Source: Demequina sp. NBRC 110052
GTDB lineage: Bacteria > Actinomycetota > Actinomycetes > Actinomycetales > Demequinaceae
DNA: 64,000 bases
Assembly: GCF_002090075.1 (NCBI RefSeq)
Contig: NZ_BBRI01000002.1
Location: forward strand, 1 to 64,000
Direction of reading: 5' to 3'
Shown here: one piece after another, positions 21,953 to 30,478 of the stretch
Layout: each line of letters begins with the position of its first letter
Numbering within the stretch: position 1 is the first letter of the stretch
Made by a program: the position numbers and the translations under genes
Notes under the pieces: generated by a model
Database searches by the model: none
What the model was told of the DNA's origin: nothing
Seen by the model: the letters and a program-made list of their open reading frames with translations, nothing else

Positions 21953-22672
21953 CTATCGCGTGCGGCCGCGGCGCGCGCGTGCGGCCTCGCGGCGTGCGCG
22001 ACGCGAGGCGGGCACCTCGTCCGCACGCGGAGCGTCGGCGTCGAGAGGGGAGTCGGCTTCGGCGGCCGCCGCGTCGGAGATGCCGCGCGCGTGCAGCGCG
22101 GCCCCCAGATCGAGCGCGAACCCGACGGTGCGGGTCGCGGTCGGCACGAGGATCGCGCGTGGCGACCGCTCGACCCCACGCGCCATGGCGGCCTGGCGGG
22201 ACTCGCCCAGGAGGCGCACCATCTCGGGGATCAGGCGAATCAGGAGCGCGAACATCAGGCCGATGGTCTCGTGCGGCACGAAGCGACGCAGCGGTCGAAG
22301 CGCCGCGGAGGCGAGGTCGAGCATCCGCTCCATCGACGTGGAGGCAGAGACGGCTAGGGCCAGGAAGACCACGGTGGCAAGATCGGCGGCGACGTCCACG
22401 CCAAGCGCCCACTCGCCCCGCCAGAACTGGTACCCGGCCGCCATGACGGCGAAAAGCAGCGTCCAGGCCACGGCCGCGAGCGCCGGGCGCCACGGGGGAG
22501 CCGTAGAGATCAGCAGCAGCAGAGACGCGGCCGCGAGACCGAGGCTGGTGACGGGATCCTGGACGAACAGCACCAGGATCGCGACGGCGGCGAGCAGCGT
22601 GACCTTGAACCAGGCCGGCGCGCGGTGCATGGGCGTGCGCAGCGGCCGGTACATGCCGATCACAGGCGTCAC
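21953..22672 (-). CDS. bioN: ECF transporter T-component, BioN
   Basis: 239 residues. Transmembrane coupling subunit of an energy-coupling-factor transporter. Several hydrophobic helices in the first half are followed by the T-component coupling helices with Ala-Arg-Gly motifs (ARGVERSPRA and HARGIS) that contact the ATPases. It overlaps bioM by 4 bases and is third in bioY-M-N, so biotin is the likely cargo. Confidence 0.88.
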   Translation of the reverse strand: MTPVIGMYRPLRTPMHRAPAWFKVTLLAAVAILVLFVQDPVTSLGLAAASLLLLISTAPPWRPALAAVAWTLLFAVMAAGYQFWRGEWALGVDVAADLATVVFLALAVSASTSMERMLDLASAALRPLRRFVPHETIGLMFALLIRLIPEMVRLLGESRQAAMARGVERSPRAILVPTATRTVGFALDLGAALHARGISDAAAAEADSPLDADAPRADEVPASRRARREAARARRGRTR

Positions 22673-23373
22673 GCGGACCCCTCGGCGGCGCGGCCGAACA
22701 TGAGGTCGCGGTACAGCGCCACGGCGTCGCCGGGAGCGCCGTCGAACGCGACCTTGCCCTGGTCGATGACGATGGTGCGCTCCGCCCTCAGCGCCGAGTC
22801 GAGGTCGTGAGTGACCTCGATCAGCTGCACGGGAAGGGAGCGCAGCAGCGCGCCCACGTGGGCACGCCAGCGCAGATCGAGCAGGGTGGTCGGCTCGTCC
22901 GCGACGATGATCGACGGCGCGACGGCGAGCACGCCCGCGAGCGCGAGGAGCTGGCGCTGGCCCCCGGAGAGGGAGCTGACCGCCACGTCGGCCTTGTCGC
23001 CGAGCCCCAGGTCCTCGAGGGCCTCGAGGGCGGCGCGCACGCGCTCATCGCGCCGGGGCACGGTGCGCCGCAGCGACAGCATCACGTCCTCGGCCGCGGT
23101 GGGCATGATGAGCTGCGCGCTCGGGTCCGTGAAGAGGAATCCGACATTGCGGCGTACCTCACGCCCCTTCTTGACGGTGTCGAGGCCCTCGACCGTGACG
23201 GTGCCGGACGTCGGCTGGATGAGGCCGTTGATGAGCCGTACCAGGGTCGACTTGCCGGAGCCGTTCGCACCGATGATGGAGATGCGGCGCTCGGTCAGGG
23301 TCAGCGTCGTCGGCTCCAGGATGGTGATCCCGGAGTCGGGCGCGACGACGGTCGCGTCCTCGAATGCGATCAT
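22669..23373 (-). CDS. bioM: ECF transporter ATPase, BioM
   Basis: 234 residues. ABC ATPase: Walker A GANGSGKST near residue 36, Q-loop FLFTDPSAQLI, signature SLSGGQRQLLALAG, Walker B IIVADEPTT. One ATPase gene with one T and one S component fits the dedicated BioMNY biotin importer. Only 9 bases separate it from bioY. Confidence 0.92.
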   Translation of the reverse strand: MIAFEDATVVAPDSGITILEPTTLTLTERRISIIGANGSGKSTLVRLINGLIQPTSGTVTVEGLDTVKKGREVRRNVGFLFTDPSAQLIMPTAAEDVMLSLRRTVPRRDERVRAALEALEDLGLGDKADVAVSSLSGGQRQLLALAGVLAVAPSIIVADEPTTLLDLRWRAHVGALLRSLPVQLIEVTHDLDSALRAERTIVIDQGKVAFDGAPGDAVALYRDLMFGRAAEGSA

Positions 23374-23382
23374 GCGTCAAGG

Positions 23383-23988
23383 TTAGGCGGTGGTGGCGGC
23401 CTCGCGGGACACGGGTGCCTCCACCGTCGGGAGCAGGCCCGGGTACGCGCGGTGGACGGCCGCGGCGGTGAAGGCCGCGACGACTACCTTGATGATGTCG
23501 CCCGGCACGAACGGCAGCATCGCGACCAGCACGTCGCGCGGTGCGACGCCGAAGCGTACGCCGATCCAGCCCCAGCCGATGACGTTGATGACGATGAGGG
23601 AGCCGACGGCGCACGCGATGAGCAGCGCGGGCAGGCCGAGGCGGCCCGCGCGTCGGGCGCTGCGGGCGATCCATCCGGTCACGAAGGCGCCCGCGACGAA
23701 GCCCGCGAGGAAGCCGCCGGTGGTGCCGGCCCACACGCCCAGGCCTCCCACGTGGCCGGCGAAGATCGGTGCTCCGGCGGTGCCCACGATCAGGTACAGG
23801 AGCACCGCCGATGCGCCGCGCCAGGGGCCTAGGCACGCGCCTGCGAGCACTACCGCGAAGGTCTGAAGGGATAGCGGCACTCCCACCGCGAGCTCGAACG
23901 CGGGCACGAGCGTCGAGGCGGCGATGAGCGCGGCGAAGACGGTGACGAGCGCGATGTTCGCGCCGGTGAACTGCTGGTGAAGCCTCAT
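23383..23988 (-). CDS. bioY: Biotin ECF substrate-binding component BioY
   Basis: 201 residues, six membrane helices. Family signatures are VPLSLQTFAVVLAGACLGPW and YLIVGTAGAPIFAG, followed by GGFLAGFVAGAFVTGW. It binds biotin in the membrane and passes it through BioN/BioM. First gene of bioY-M-N; GGGAG before the ATG is its ribosome site. Biotin import suggests the strain may lack or regulate biotin synthesis. Confidence 0.94.
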   Translation of the reverse strand: MRLHQQFTGANIALVTVFAALIAASTLVPAFELAVGVPLSLQTFAVVLAGACLGPWRGASAVLLYLIVGTAGAPIFAGHVGGLGVWAGTTGGFLAGFVAGAFVTGWIARSARRAGRLGLPALLIACAVGSLIVINVIGWGWIGVRFGVAPRDVLVAMLPFVPGDIIKVVVAAFTAAAVHRAYPGLLPTVEAPVSREAATTA

Positions 23989-24002
23989 GTCTGCTCCCGG
24001 GG

Positions 24003-24034
24003 ATAATGGTTGGCGGACACGTTACCGGCCCAAC
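24003..24034 (-). promoter_or_regulatory. bioY promoter with inverted repeat (possible biotin-responsive operator)
   Basis: On the minus strand CATTAT (24003-24008) could be the -10, about 15 bases before the bioY ATG. Just upstream GTTGG (24009-24013) and CCAAC (24030-24034) form an inverted repeat with a 16-base spacer. It does not match the BirA or BioQ consensus sequences well, so the regulator is not assigned. Confidence 0.35.
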
Positions 24035-24121
24035 AAAGATTCGGGCCCACCTCCCCCGAGAATGCGTGAATCCTTGTGGGATTCCAACAAATGGGGTGCA
24101 GATGTCAAGGAGAGGGATTCT

Positions 24122-25720
24122 GTGATCGTCGCCCAGGGACTCGAGATGCGCATCGGTGCGCGCGTGCTGCTGCACCCCGCCTCGTTCCAGGTGGGGCCGG
24201 GGGACCGCGTCGGGCTCGTCGGACGCAATGGCGCAGGCAAGACCACCCTCACCAAGATCCTCGCGGGCGAGGGACAGCCCACGGCAGGCAAGGCCGTCCA
24301 GAAGGGCTCGCTCGGATACCTTCCCCAGGACCCGCGCACGGGCGACCTCGAGCAGATCGCGATGGACCGGATCCTCTCCGTGCGCGACCTGGCGGGGCTC
24401 ATGCGCAAGATGCGAGAGGCCGAGGAGGGCATGGCGAGCGAGGACCCGAAGGTCCAGGAGAAGGCGATGGACGCCTATCCGCGCCTCGAGGAGCGCTTCC
24501 GCGCGGCAGGCGGCTACGCGGCCGAGTCGGAGGCCTCACAGATCGCCGCGAATCTCGGCCTCGACTCCCGCGTGCTCGCGCAGCCGATCGGCACGCTCTC
24601 CGGCGGTCAGCGCCGACGTGTGGAGCTGTCCCGCATTTTGTTCTCGGGTGCCGACACGCTGCTGCTCGACGAGCCCACGAACCACCTGGACGCCGACTCG
24701 ATCCAGTGGCTGCGCGGGTTCCTCTCGTCGTTCCAGGGCGGTCTCATCGTCATCTCGCACGACGTCGAGCTGCTGCGCCAGACCGTCACCAAGGTCTTCC
24801 ACCTCGACGCCAACCGTGGCGAGCTCGACCAGTACGCCATGAAGTGGGACCTGTACCTGCGCCAGCGCGAGGCGGACGAGCGCAGGCGTCATCGCGAGCG
24901 CGACAACGCGGAGAAGAAGGCAGCCGCGCTGATGGCGCAGGCGGACAAGATGCGTGCCAAGGCCACCAAGGCGGTCGCCGCTCAGCAGATGATCAAGCGT
25001 GCCGAGCGCCTCTTGGGCGAGACCGAGGGAGTCCGGCAGGAGGACAAGGTCGCGTCGCTGCGCTTCCCGACGCCGGCTGCGTGCGGGAAGACCCCGCTGC
25101 GCGCCGAGGGCCTGAGCAAGACGTACGGTTCGCTCGAGGTGTTCATGGACGTCGACCTCGCGATCGACAGGGGCTCGCGCGTCGTGGTGCTCGGGCTCAA
25201 TGGCGCGGGCAAGACCACGCTCCTGCGGTTGCTGTCCGGCGTGGAGCAGCCCGACACGGGCGAGATCCAGCCCGGCCACGGGCTTAAGCTCGGCTATTAC
25301 GCGCAGGAGCACGACACGCTCGACATGGCTGCGACGGTCGGGGAGAACATGGCGCACGCCGCACCCGACCTCGGCGAGACCGAGGTGCGCAAGGTACTCG
25401 GCTCGTTCCTGTTCTCGGGCGACGACGCCGATAAGCCCGCCGGCGTCCTGTCCGGAGGCGAGAAGACGCGCCTGGCTCTCGCGACCCTCGTGGTGAGCCA
25501 GGCCAACGTGCTGCTGCTCGACGAGCCGACCAACAACCTCGATCCGGCGTCGCGCGCGGAGATCCTCAATGCCCTGCGCACCTACGAGGGCGCCGTCATC
25601 CTCGTCACGCACGACGAGGGCGCGGTCGATGCGCTCGAGCCCGATCGCGTGCTGTTGCTTCCCGACGCGGTCGAGGACCTGTACAACGAGTCCTACCGCG
25701 ACCTCATCTCGCTCGCCTGA
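24122..25720 (+). CDS. ABC-F family ATPase (ribosome-associated), Rv1473-like
   Basis: 532 residues, two ABC domains and no membrane segment. First Walker A GRNGAGKTT (about 37-45), signature TLSGGQRRRVELSRIL, Walker B LLLDEPTNHLD; a basic Glu/Arg/Lys linker at about 240-310; second Walker A GLNGAGKTT, signature LSGGEKTRLALATL, Walker B LLLDEPTNNLD. ABC-F proteins act on the ribosomal E site in translation or antibiotic protection; which applies is not clear. The GTG at 24122 follows AAGGAGAGG and gives the MIVAQGLE start typical of the family. Confidence 0.88.
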   Translation: MIVAQGLEMRIGARVLLHPASFQVGPGDRVGLVGRNGAGKTTLTKILAGEGQPTAGKAVQKGSLGYLPQDPRTGDLEQIAMDRILSVRDLAGLMRKMREAEEGMASEDPKVQEKAMDAYPRLEERFRAAGGYAAESEASQIAANLGLDSRVLAQPIGTLSGGQRRRVELSRILFSGADTLLLDEPTNHLDADSIQWLRGFLSSFQGGLIVISHDVELLRQTVTKVFHLDANRGELDQYAMKWDLYLRQREADERRRHRERDNAEKKAAALMAQADKMRAKATKAVAAQQMIKRAERLLGETEGVRQEDKVASLRFPTPAACGKTPLRAEGLSKTYGSLEVFMDVDLAIDRGSRVVVLGLNGAGKTTLLRLLSGVEQPDTGEIQPGHGLKLGYYAQEHDTLDMAATVGENMAHAAPDLGETEVRKVLGSFLFSGDDADKPAGVLSGGEKTRLALATLVVSQANVLLLDEPTNNLDPASRAEILNALRTYEGAVILVTHDEGAVDALEPDRVLLLPDAVEDLYNESYRDLISLA

Positions 25721-25726
25721 CGGCGC

Positions 25727-26272
25727 TCAGCCCGCCATCGCGGCGTCGACGAATCTCTCGGGATCCGCGTACAGCGCGAGCGACACCTGCAGGACGCCGT
25801 GGTGCACCCGCATCCATTCGCCCATGACCGGCAGCACGCTCACGGCCGTGACGGAATCGCGCTCGCACGCGAGCGACTCCCACAGGCGCCAGCCAGGGTC
25901 GCTGCGCGCACCCAGCGACGACAGCTCCACGAACTCGGCGTGCCGCTCGGCGATCCACTCGTCGATCGGCTGGGATGCGTCGTCGTCGCGCATCATCCCG
26001 AGCGCGCGCAGTTCGACCGGCCCCACGAGGGGGATGTCGGCGGCCTCCCGCCAGTGCTCGGTGGTCGCGCGGCGCCACACCTCGGCGAGCAGGCGTGCGT
26101 GGCGCACGCGCTGCACGTCGCGATCGCTCGCAAGCGCGACCTCGGGCGCGCAGGGCGGCACGTCCCAGGCGAACGGAAGGCACCACGCGTCGCGGCGGTA
26201 CAGCAGGCGCGCCAGCAACGGCTCCCATCGGACCGTGAGAGCGGCTCCCTCGTCGGCGCCGTCCGGCTGCAT
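25727..26272 (-). CDS. Hypothetical protein, 181 aa
   Basis: No family recognised. Soluble, Trp/Arg/Ala-rich, mixed helical sequence without signal peptide or membrane helix; notable segments are RRDAWCLPFAWDVPP near residue 26 and MGEWMRVHHGVLQVSLALYADP near the end. The ATG at 26272 has GAGGGG upstream. Longer upstream extension has the Arg/Pro bias of a shadow frame and was dropped. It meets the ABC-F gene tail to tail and follows SURF1 in the same direction, with a TACCGT -10-like site near 26320. Confidence 0.6.
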   Translation of the reverse strand: MQPDGADEGAALTVRWEPLLARLLYRRDAWCLPFAWDVPPCAPEVALASDRDVQRVRHARLLAEVWRRATTEHWREAADIPLVGPVELRALGMMRDDDASQPIDEWIAERHAEFVELSSLGARSDPGWRLWESLACERDSVTAVSVLPVMGEWMRVHHGVLQVSLALYADPERFVDAAMAG

Positions 26273-26346
26273 CCGCTGCCCCTCGCTGACGGGCCGACGC
26301 GTGCGTCCCGCCTGAGCCCACGGTAGCCAGCGCGATCGCCACTGGT

Positions 26347-27240
26347 CTAGAGCGCGTCCTCGATCTCCTCGTCGCTGAGGGCACGCGCCCGACGCCGGGA
26401 CGGCTTGGTCTCGACGCGCGGCGAGGGCGCCGGGCCGCCGGGGGAGCGCTTCAGCTCGAGATCGCGGCGCGTCAGCAGCACGGCGCCCACGGGTACGAGC
26501 GCCGCGAACGCCCACCACTGCCACGCGTAGCTGAGATGGGGCCCCAGCGACAGCGTCGGCAGGGGCACCTCGCCGAGCGGGCCGTCGTCCCTGCACAGCG
26601 TCGCGCAGTCCGCCGTGGCGACGACGTAGCCGGGCACGATCGCACCTGACGGTACGCGTACCTGGGCGGGCACGATGCGCGTCGCGCCGTCGTCGCGGCG
26701 CCCGTCGTCCGCCTCGAATTCGCGCAGCGTGCCCTCGAACGCCACCTGGCCGGATGGGAGGGCTGAGGCGAGTGCGGGCGCGGTCTCGTCGGCCAGGGAG
26801 GCCGGTGCCCATCCGAGGTTTACCAGGACGGAACCGCCGTCGGCGAGATCCACCCACGCGAGATACTGCAGCGCCGCCGCCGAGTCGACGGCTCGATTGC
26901 GCAGCTCCACGATCGAGTCAGGATCGATCGTGCCCGTGACCGTCACCGTGCGCCACTCGGCGTCCGCGGGGAGGCCGGCCCCAGCGTCGGGCGTGTCCCA
27001 GGAGGGGACTCCAGAGGCCGGGGCGACGTCCTCCACGGCGGCGACCGGCGCAGTGTGGTTCGACTCGAACTCGGCGATCGCGTCCGCGCGCGTCACGTGC
27101 CGCCCGTACTGCCACCGGCCCGCGATGACGCACAGCGTGACCAGCGCGGCGACCACCAGCGCCGTCACGAGCAGGCGCAGCCAGCCGATCTCGCGTGCGA
27201 CCGCGAGAGCGCGTGAGGCGCGAGAGCCGGGGGAGTCCAC
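26347..27240 (-). CDS. SURF1 family cytochrome oxidase assembly protein
   Basis: 297 residues with a membrane helix at each end (about 22-42 and 250-270) and a periplasmic domain between, the SURF1/Shy1 layout. It contains GRWQYGRH just after the first helix, WRTVTVTGTID, and a tail helix SYAWQWWAFAALVPVGAVLL. It assists cytochrome c oxidase assembly, in keeping with ctaA elsewhere in the window. The C-terminal tail is basic. The GTG start lies 6 bases from a TAGCAT -10. Confidence 0.87.
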   Translation of the reverse strand: MDSPGSRASRALAVAREIGWLRLLVTALVVAALVTLCVIAGRWQYGRHVTRADAIAEFESNHTAPVAAVEDVAPASGVPSWDTPDAGAGLPADAEWRTVTVTGTIDPDSIVELRNRAVDSAAALQYLAWVDLADGGSVLVNLGWAPASLADETAPALASALPSGQVAFEGTLREFEADDGRRDDGATRIVPAQVRVPSGAIVPGYVVATADCATLCRDDGPLGEVPLPTLSLGPHLSYAWQWWAFAALVPVGAVLLTRRDLELKRSPGGPAPSPRVETKPSRRRARALSDEEIEDAL

Positions 27241-27246
27241 CCCCCG

Positions 27247-27252
27247 ATGCTA
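27247..27252 (-). promoter_or_regulatory. Leaderless-type -10 of SURF1 (TAGCAT)
   Basis: On the minus strand TAGCAT ends 6 bases before the GTG start; the intervening bases are all C/G and hold no ribosome site. Confidence 0.55.
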
Positions 27253-27377
27253 TTGCCGCCGCCGCGCGCACCGAGCCAGGGCGTGGCACACCCGCGCGTG
27301 CCCGAGCATGCACGCGCCCCACAAAACCACTCGCAGATCCCGGGGGCTTCCACAGCCGTACGCCGCCCCGACTCGGC

Positions 27378-27383
27378 TAGCGT
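27378..27383 (+). promoter_or_regulatory. Leaderless-type -10 of fabG (TAGCGT)
   Basis: TAGCGT ends 7 bases before the ATG of fabG. No ribosome site is visible between them. Confidence 0.55.
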
Positions 27384-27390
27384 GGACGCC

Positions 27391-28095
27391 ATGACTCGAC
27401 ATGTGGTGGTGACAGGAGCGAACCGAGGCATCGGCCGCGCGCTCGCCGAGGCCTTCGTCGCGAACGGCGACACCGTGAGCACGATCTACCGCGGGGGCGA
27501 CCTTCCCGAGGGCGTCACCGGCGCCATCGCCGACGTCACCGACACCGACGCCGTCAACGCCGCGTTCGACGAGCTCGAGGCGCAGCACGGTCGCGTCCGG
27601 GTGCTGATCGCCAACGCGGGCATCACGCGCGACGGACTGCTCATGCGCATGAGCGACGAGGACTTCCAGCAGGTGCTCGACGTCAACCTCACCGGCACGT
27701 TCCGCTGCGTGAGACGCGCCGTCAACTCGATGATGCGCGAGCGGTTCGGACGGATCGTGCTGATCGGGTCCGTGGTGGGACTCATGGGCAACCCCGGGCA
27801 GGTCAACTACTCGTCGTCCAAGGCTGCGCTCGTCGGCATGGCCCGCTCGATCACTCGAGAGGTGGGGGCGCGCGGCATCACGGCGAACGTGATCGCGCCC
27901 GGGTTCATCACCACGGACATGACGGACGAGCTCCCGGACGACACGAAGAAGCAGTACGAGGCCACCATCCCCGCCAAGCGGTTCGGCGCCACCGACGACG
28001 TCGCCGCCGCTGCCGTCTACCTCGCGTCCGACGCTGCGGGCTACGTCTCCGGCGCGGTGCTGCCGGTCGACGGCGGCCTAGGCATGGGACACTGA
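27391..28095 (+). CDS. fabG: 3-oxoacyl-ACP reductase FabG (MabA-like)
   Basis: 234 residues. NADPH-dependent reduction of 3-oxoacyl-ACP in type II fatty acid synthesis. Short-chain dehydrogenase features: cofactor loop TGANRGIGRA (8-17), NAGIT (75-79), catalytic Ser127, Tyr140 and Lys144 in GSVVGLMGNPGQVNYSSSK, and the FabG ending LPVDGGLGMGH. It is followed 36 bases later by the enoyl reductase, the same order as mabA-inhA of mycobacteria. Start chosen at the ATG downstream of TAGCGT. Confidence 0.94.
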   Translation: MTRHVVVTGANRGIGRALAEAFVANGDTVSTIYRGGDLPEGVTGAIADVTDTDAVNAAFDELEAQHGRVRVLIANAGITRDGLLMRMSDEDFQQVLDVNLTGTFRCVRRAVNSMMRERFGRIVLIGSVVGLMGNPGQVNYSSSKAALVGMARSITREVGARGITANVIAPGFITTDMTDELPDDTKKQYEATIPAKRFGATDDVAAAAVYLASDAAGYVSGAVLPVDGGLGMGH

Positions 28096-28131
28096 CCGAC
28101 GGCTCGGCTCGAGAACACGGAGGAACACGAC

Positions 28132-28899
28132 ATGGGCATGCTCGAGGGCAAGAACATCCTGGTGACCGGAGTGCTGACGGAGGGCTCGATCGCCTTCCAC
28201 GTCGCGCGGCTGTGCCAGGAGCAGGGTGCGACGGTGCTGCTGTCAGGCGTCGGACGCTCGTTGAAGATCACGCAGGCCATGGGTCGGCGCCTCCCCGTCG
28301 AGGCGCAGGTCGTCGAGCTCGACGTCACTGACGAGGAGCAGGTGGCCGCCCTCCCCGAGCGCGTGCGCGAGCACCTCCCGCACCTCGACGGCGTGGTGCA
28401 CTCGATCGGCTTCGCCCCGCAGTCGGTGATGGGCGGCAACTTCATGACCGGCGAGTGGCCGGACGTCTCGACCGCCGTGCAGATCTCCGCGTACTCGCTC
28501 AAGGCGCTCGCGGCCGCGACGGCTCCCCTCATGAGCGAAGGCGGGTCGATCGTCGGCCTCACGTTCGACGGCCGCTACGCCTGGCCGGTCTACGACTGGA
28601 TGGGTGTGGCCAAGGCCGCGTTCGAGGCCGTCTCGCGCTACGTCGCACGCGACCTGGGCCCGCAGGGGATCCGTTGCAACGTCGTGTCGGCGGGGCCGAT
28701 CAAGACCACGGCCGCCAAGCACATCCCTGGCTTCGACCAGATGGAGTCCAACTGGGACACGCGTGCGCCGCTGGGCTGGGACTCGTCCGACCCGGAGCCT
28801 GCGGCGAAGGCCGTGACCGCGCTCCTCACGGACTGGTTCCCTGCCACGACTGGAGAGATGATCCACGTGGACGGCGGCGTGCACGCCATGGGACAGTAG
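28132..28899 (+). CDS. inhA: Enoyl-ACP reductase, InhA/FabI type
   Basis: 255 residues. NADH-dependent final reduction of fatty acid elongation. N-terminal LVTGVLTEGSIAFHVA is the InhA/FabI cofactor loop; HSIGFAPQ carries the serine equivalent to InhA Ser94; catalytic Tyr154 and Lys161 stand in YDWMGVAK. The segment after AGPIKT is about ten residues shorter than the substrate loop of M. tuberculosis InhA, so ordinary-length acyl chains are expected rather than mycolate precursors. CGGAGGA is the ribosome site. fabI would be an equally valid symbol. Confidence 0.93.
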   Translation: MGMLEGKNILVTGVLTEGSIAFHVARLCQEQGATVLLSGVGRSLKITQAMGRRLPVEAQVVELDVTDEEQVAALPERVREHLPHLDGVVHSIGFAPQSVMGGNFMTGEWPDVSTAVQISAYSLKALAAATAPLMSEGGSIVGLTFDGRYAWPVYDWMGVAKAAFEAVSRYVARDLGPQGIRCNVVSAGPIKTTAAKHIPGFDQMESNWDTRAPLGWDSSDPEPAAKAVTALLTDWFPATTGEMIHVDGGVHAMGQ

Positions 28900-28903
28900 G
28901 CGC

Positions 28904-29410
28904 GTGCCCACACTGATCCTCGCGCGTCACGCGAAGGCCGAGGCTCCCGCGCCCGGTCTTCACGACATCGACCGCGCGCTGGCGCTCATCGGACGCAAGG
29001 CATCGCAGCGACTGGGTGAGGCGCTCGTCGAGGCAGGCCTGACGCCCGATGCGGCGCTCGTGTCGCCAGCGACGCGCACACAGCAGACGTGGAAGCTCAT
29101 GTCGGGCGCCATCCCCAGCTGCGAGTCGCGCACCGTGGAGTCCCTGTACGAGACGCACGTGCCCGGCGTGATCGAGGTGCTTCGGGGCCTGAACTCGCAG
29201 AGCGTGGTCGTCGTCGTGGGTCACGAGCCGACCTCATCCGCCACAGCCGCACACCTTGCGGGGCCGGGATCGGACAAGGCGTCGCTCCAGCGCGTGGCTC
29301 TCGGGCTGTCGACGGCGACTGCGGCAGTCCTCGAGTTCGACGGCGCGTGGAGCGAGCTCGACTCCCGTGGCGCGCGCCTCACCGCGGTGGTCTCCGGCCG
29401 CGACGTATGA
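28904..29410 (+). CDS. SixA-like phosphohistidine phosphatase
   Basis: 168 residues of the histidine phosphatase branch, with the catalytic RHAKAE near the N-terminus (ILARHAKAE), TRTQQTW in the middle and the second His in VVGHEPTSS. SixA removes phosphate from phosphohistidine proteins such as HPt domains; the target here is unknown. It starts with GTG 4 bases after inhA and overlaps the next gene by 4 bases, so it belongs to the fabG-inhA operon, where mycobacteria have ferrochelatase. Confidence 0.85.
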   Translation: MPTLILARHAKAEAPAPGLHDIDRALALIGRKASQRLGEALVEAGLTPDAALVSPATRTQQTWKLMSGAIPSCESRTVESLYETHVPGVIEVLRGLNSQSVVVVVGHEPTSSATAAHLAGPGSDKASLQRVALGLSTATAAVLEFDGAWSELDSRGARLTAVVSGRDV

Positions 29411-29862
29411 CCGCCGGACAACCTGAGGTCGCTGCGACCGCCGAGCTCGACACGCTGCGCTGGTGGCTCCTGAGATGGGGCCCGCGCGCGGACTCCGGAG
29501 TGATCCTCGCGGGAGAGCCAGACGCCGATGGCAACGGCCGCGTGGACGCCGCGACGCTCGCCGTCGCACTGCCTGTGCTGGCCATGACGCGCGACTTCGC
29601 TCCCGCCGACATGCAGTACCGCATGCATCGCGAGCTGCTGTGGGACGAGTCGTCTCAGGCGTGGGCCGCGTCCGCCCCGGTCGACGCGAGGGGTGTCGCC
29701 GCCAGCGCGCACAGACCGGCGAGCGCCGCTGCGACGCGCGTCGTGATCGACGCGCTGCGCACCGCGCTCGCCATCGGCGGCGACGCCGTGCCGGAGGAGA
29801 TGCGTGGTCGCTGGGCGCGACAGCTCGACGAGCTTGTGGAGGCGCGCGTCAGCGCGGGATGA
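29407..29862 (+). CDS. Hypothetical protein, 151 aa
   Basis: No family recognised. Mostly helical and Ala-rich. LRWWLLRWGPRADSG near the start, an acidic GEPDADGNGRVDAATL that resembles a single Ca-binding-like loop but is not a full EF-hand, and [16 protein letters not shown] at the end. Translationally coupled to the sixA-like gene through ATGA. Its last 14 bases overlap the end of serB on the other strand. Confidence 0.6.
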   Translation: MTAGQPEVAATAELDTLRWWLLRWGPRADSGVILAGEPDADGNGRVDAATLAVALPVLAMTRDFAPADMQYRMHRELLWDESSQAWAASAPVDARGVAASAHRPASAAATRVVIDALRTALAIGGDAVPEEMRGRWARQLDELVEARVSAG

Positions 29863-30478
29863 TCTCGAGCGCCTCGTCGAGGCGCGGCCCGTTGAGCGCG
29901 ACGTCGGCCTGCTGCTGCACCACGGGCTTGGCGTGCCACGCGATCCCGAGGCCCGCGGCGCTCATCATGTCCAGGTCGTTCGCACCGTCGCCGATGGCAG
30001 CCGTCTCGCTCAGCTCGCACCCCAGCTCAGCTGCGAAATCGCGCAGCGCTTGCGCCTTCGCGGCGCGGTCGATCACGGGACCGAGGGTACGTCCAGTGAG
30101 ACGGCCGTCGGACACTTCGAGAGAGTTGGCGCGGAACCGCGTGATTCCCAAGCGCGTCGCGAGGTGCGCGACCACCTCGACGAAGCCGCCGGAGACGAGA
30201 GCGACCTCGCAGCCTCGTTCCTGCAGCCCTGCGATGAGCTCAGTGACGCCAGGGGTGAGCTCCACCTCGGCGAGCACGTCGGCGAACACGGTATCGGGCA
30301 CCCCTGCGAGCGTCGCGACTCGCTGACGCAACGATTCGGCGAAGTCGATCTCGCCGCGCATCGCCGCCTCGGTGACGGCGGCCACCTCGGCGCGCGTGCC
30401 CGCCCGCTCGGCGATGAGCTCAATGACCTCCTGGGTGATGAGCGTCGAGTCGACGTCCATCACGACCAGTCGGGTCAT
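29849..30478 (-). CDS. serB: Phosphoserine phosphatase
   Basis: 209 residues. Releases serine from phosphoserine. HAD motifs: MDVDSTLI at the N-terminus (nucleophile Asp), VSGGF with the motif II serine, KAQAL lysine, and [21 protein letters not shown] as motif IV. It lacks the ACT domains found in mycobacterial SerB2 and is close to the minimal catalytic size. The start overlaps the glgC stop (ATGA), so it is the second gene of a glgC-serB unit. Confidence 0.93.
   Translation of the reverse strand: MTRLVVMDVDSTLITQEVIELIAERAGTRAEVAAVTEAAMRGEIDFAESLRQRVATLAGVPDTVFADVLAEVELTPGVTELIAGLQERGCEVALVSGGFVEVVAHLATRLGITRFRANSLEVSDGRLTGRTLGPVIDRAAKAQALRDFAAELGCELSETAAIGDGANDLDMMSAAGLGIAWHAKPVVQQQADVALNGPRLDEALEIIPR

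Noticed and set aside
24003..24034. BirA or BioQ operator assignment
   Set aside because: The inverted repeat does not fit the recalled consensus sequences well enough to name the regulator.
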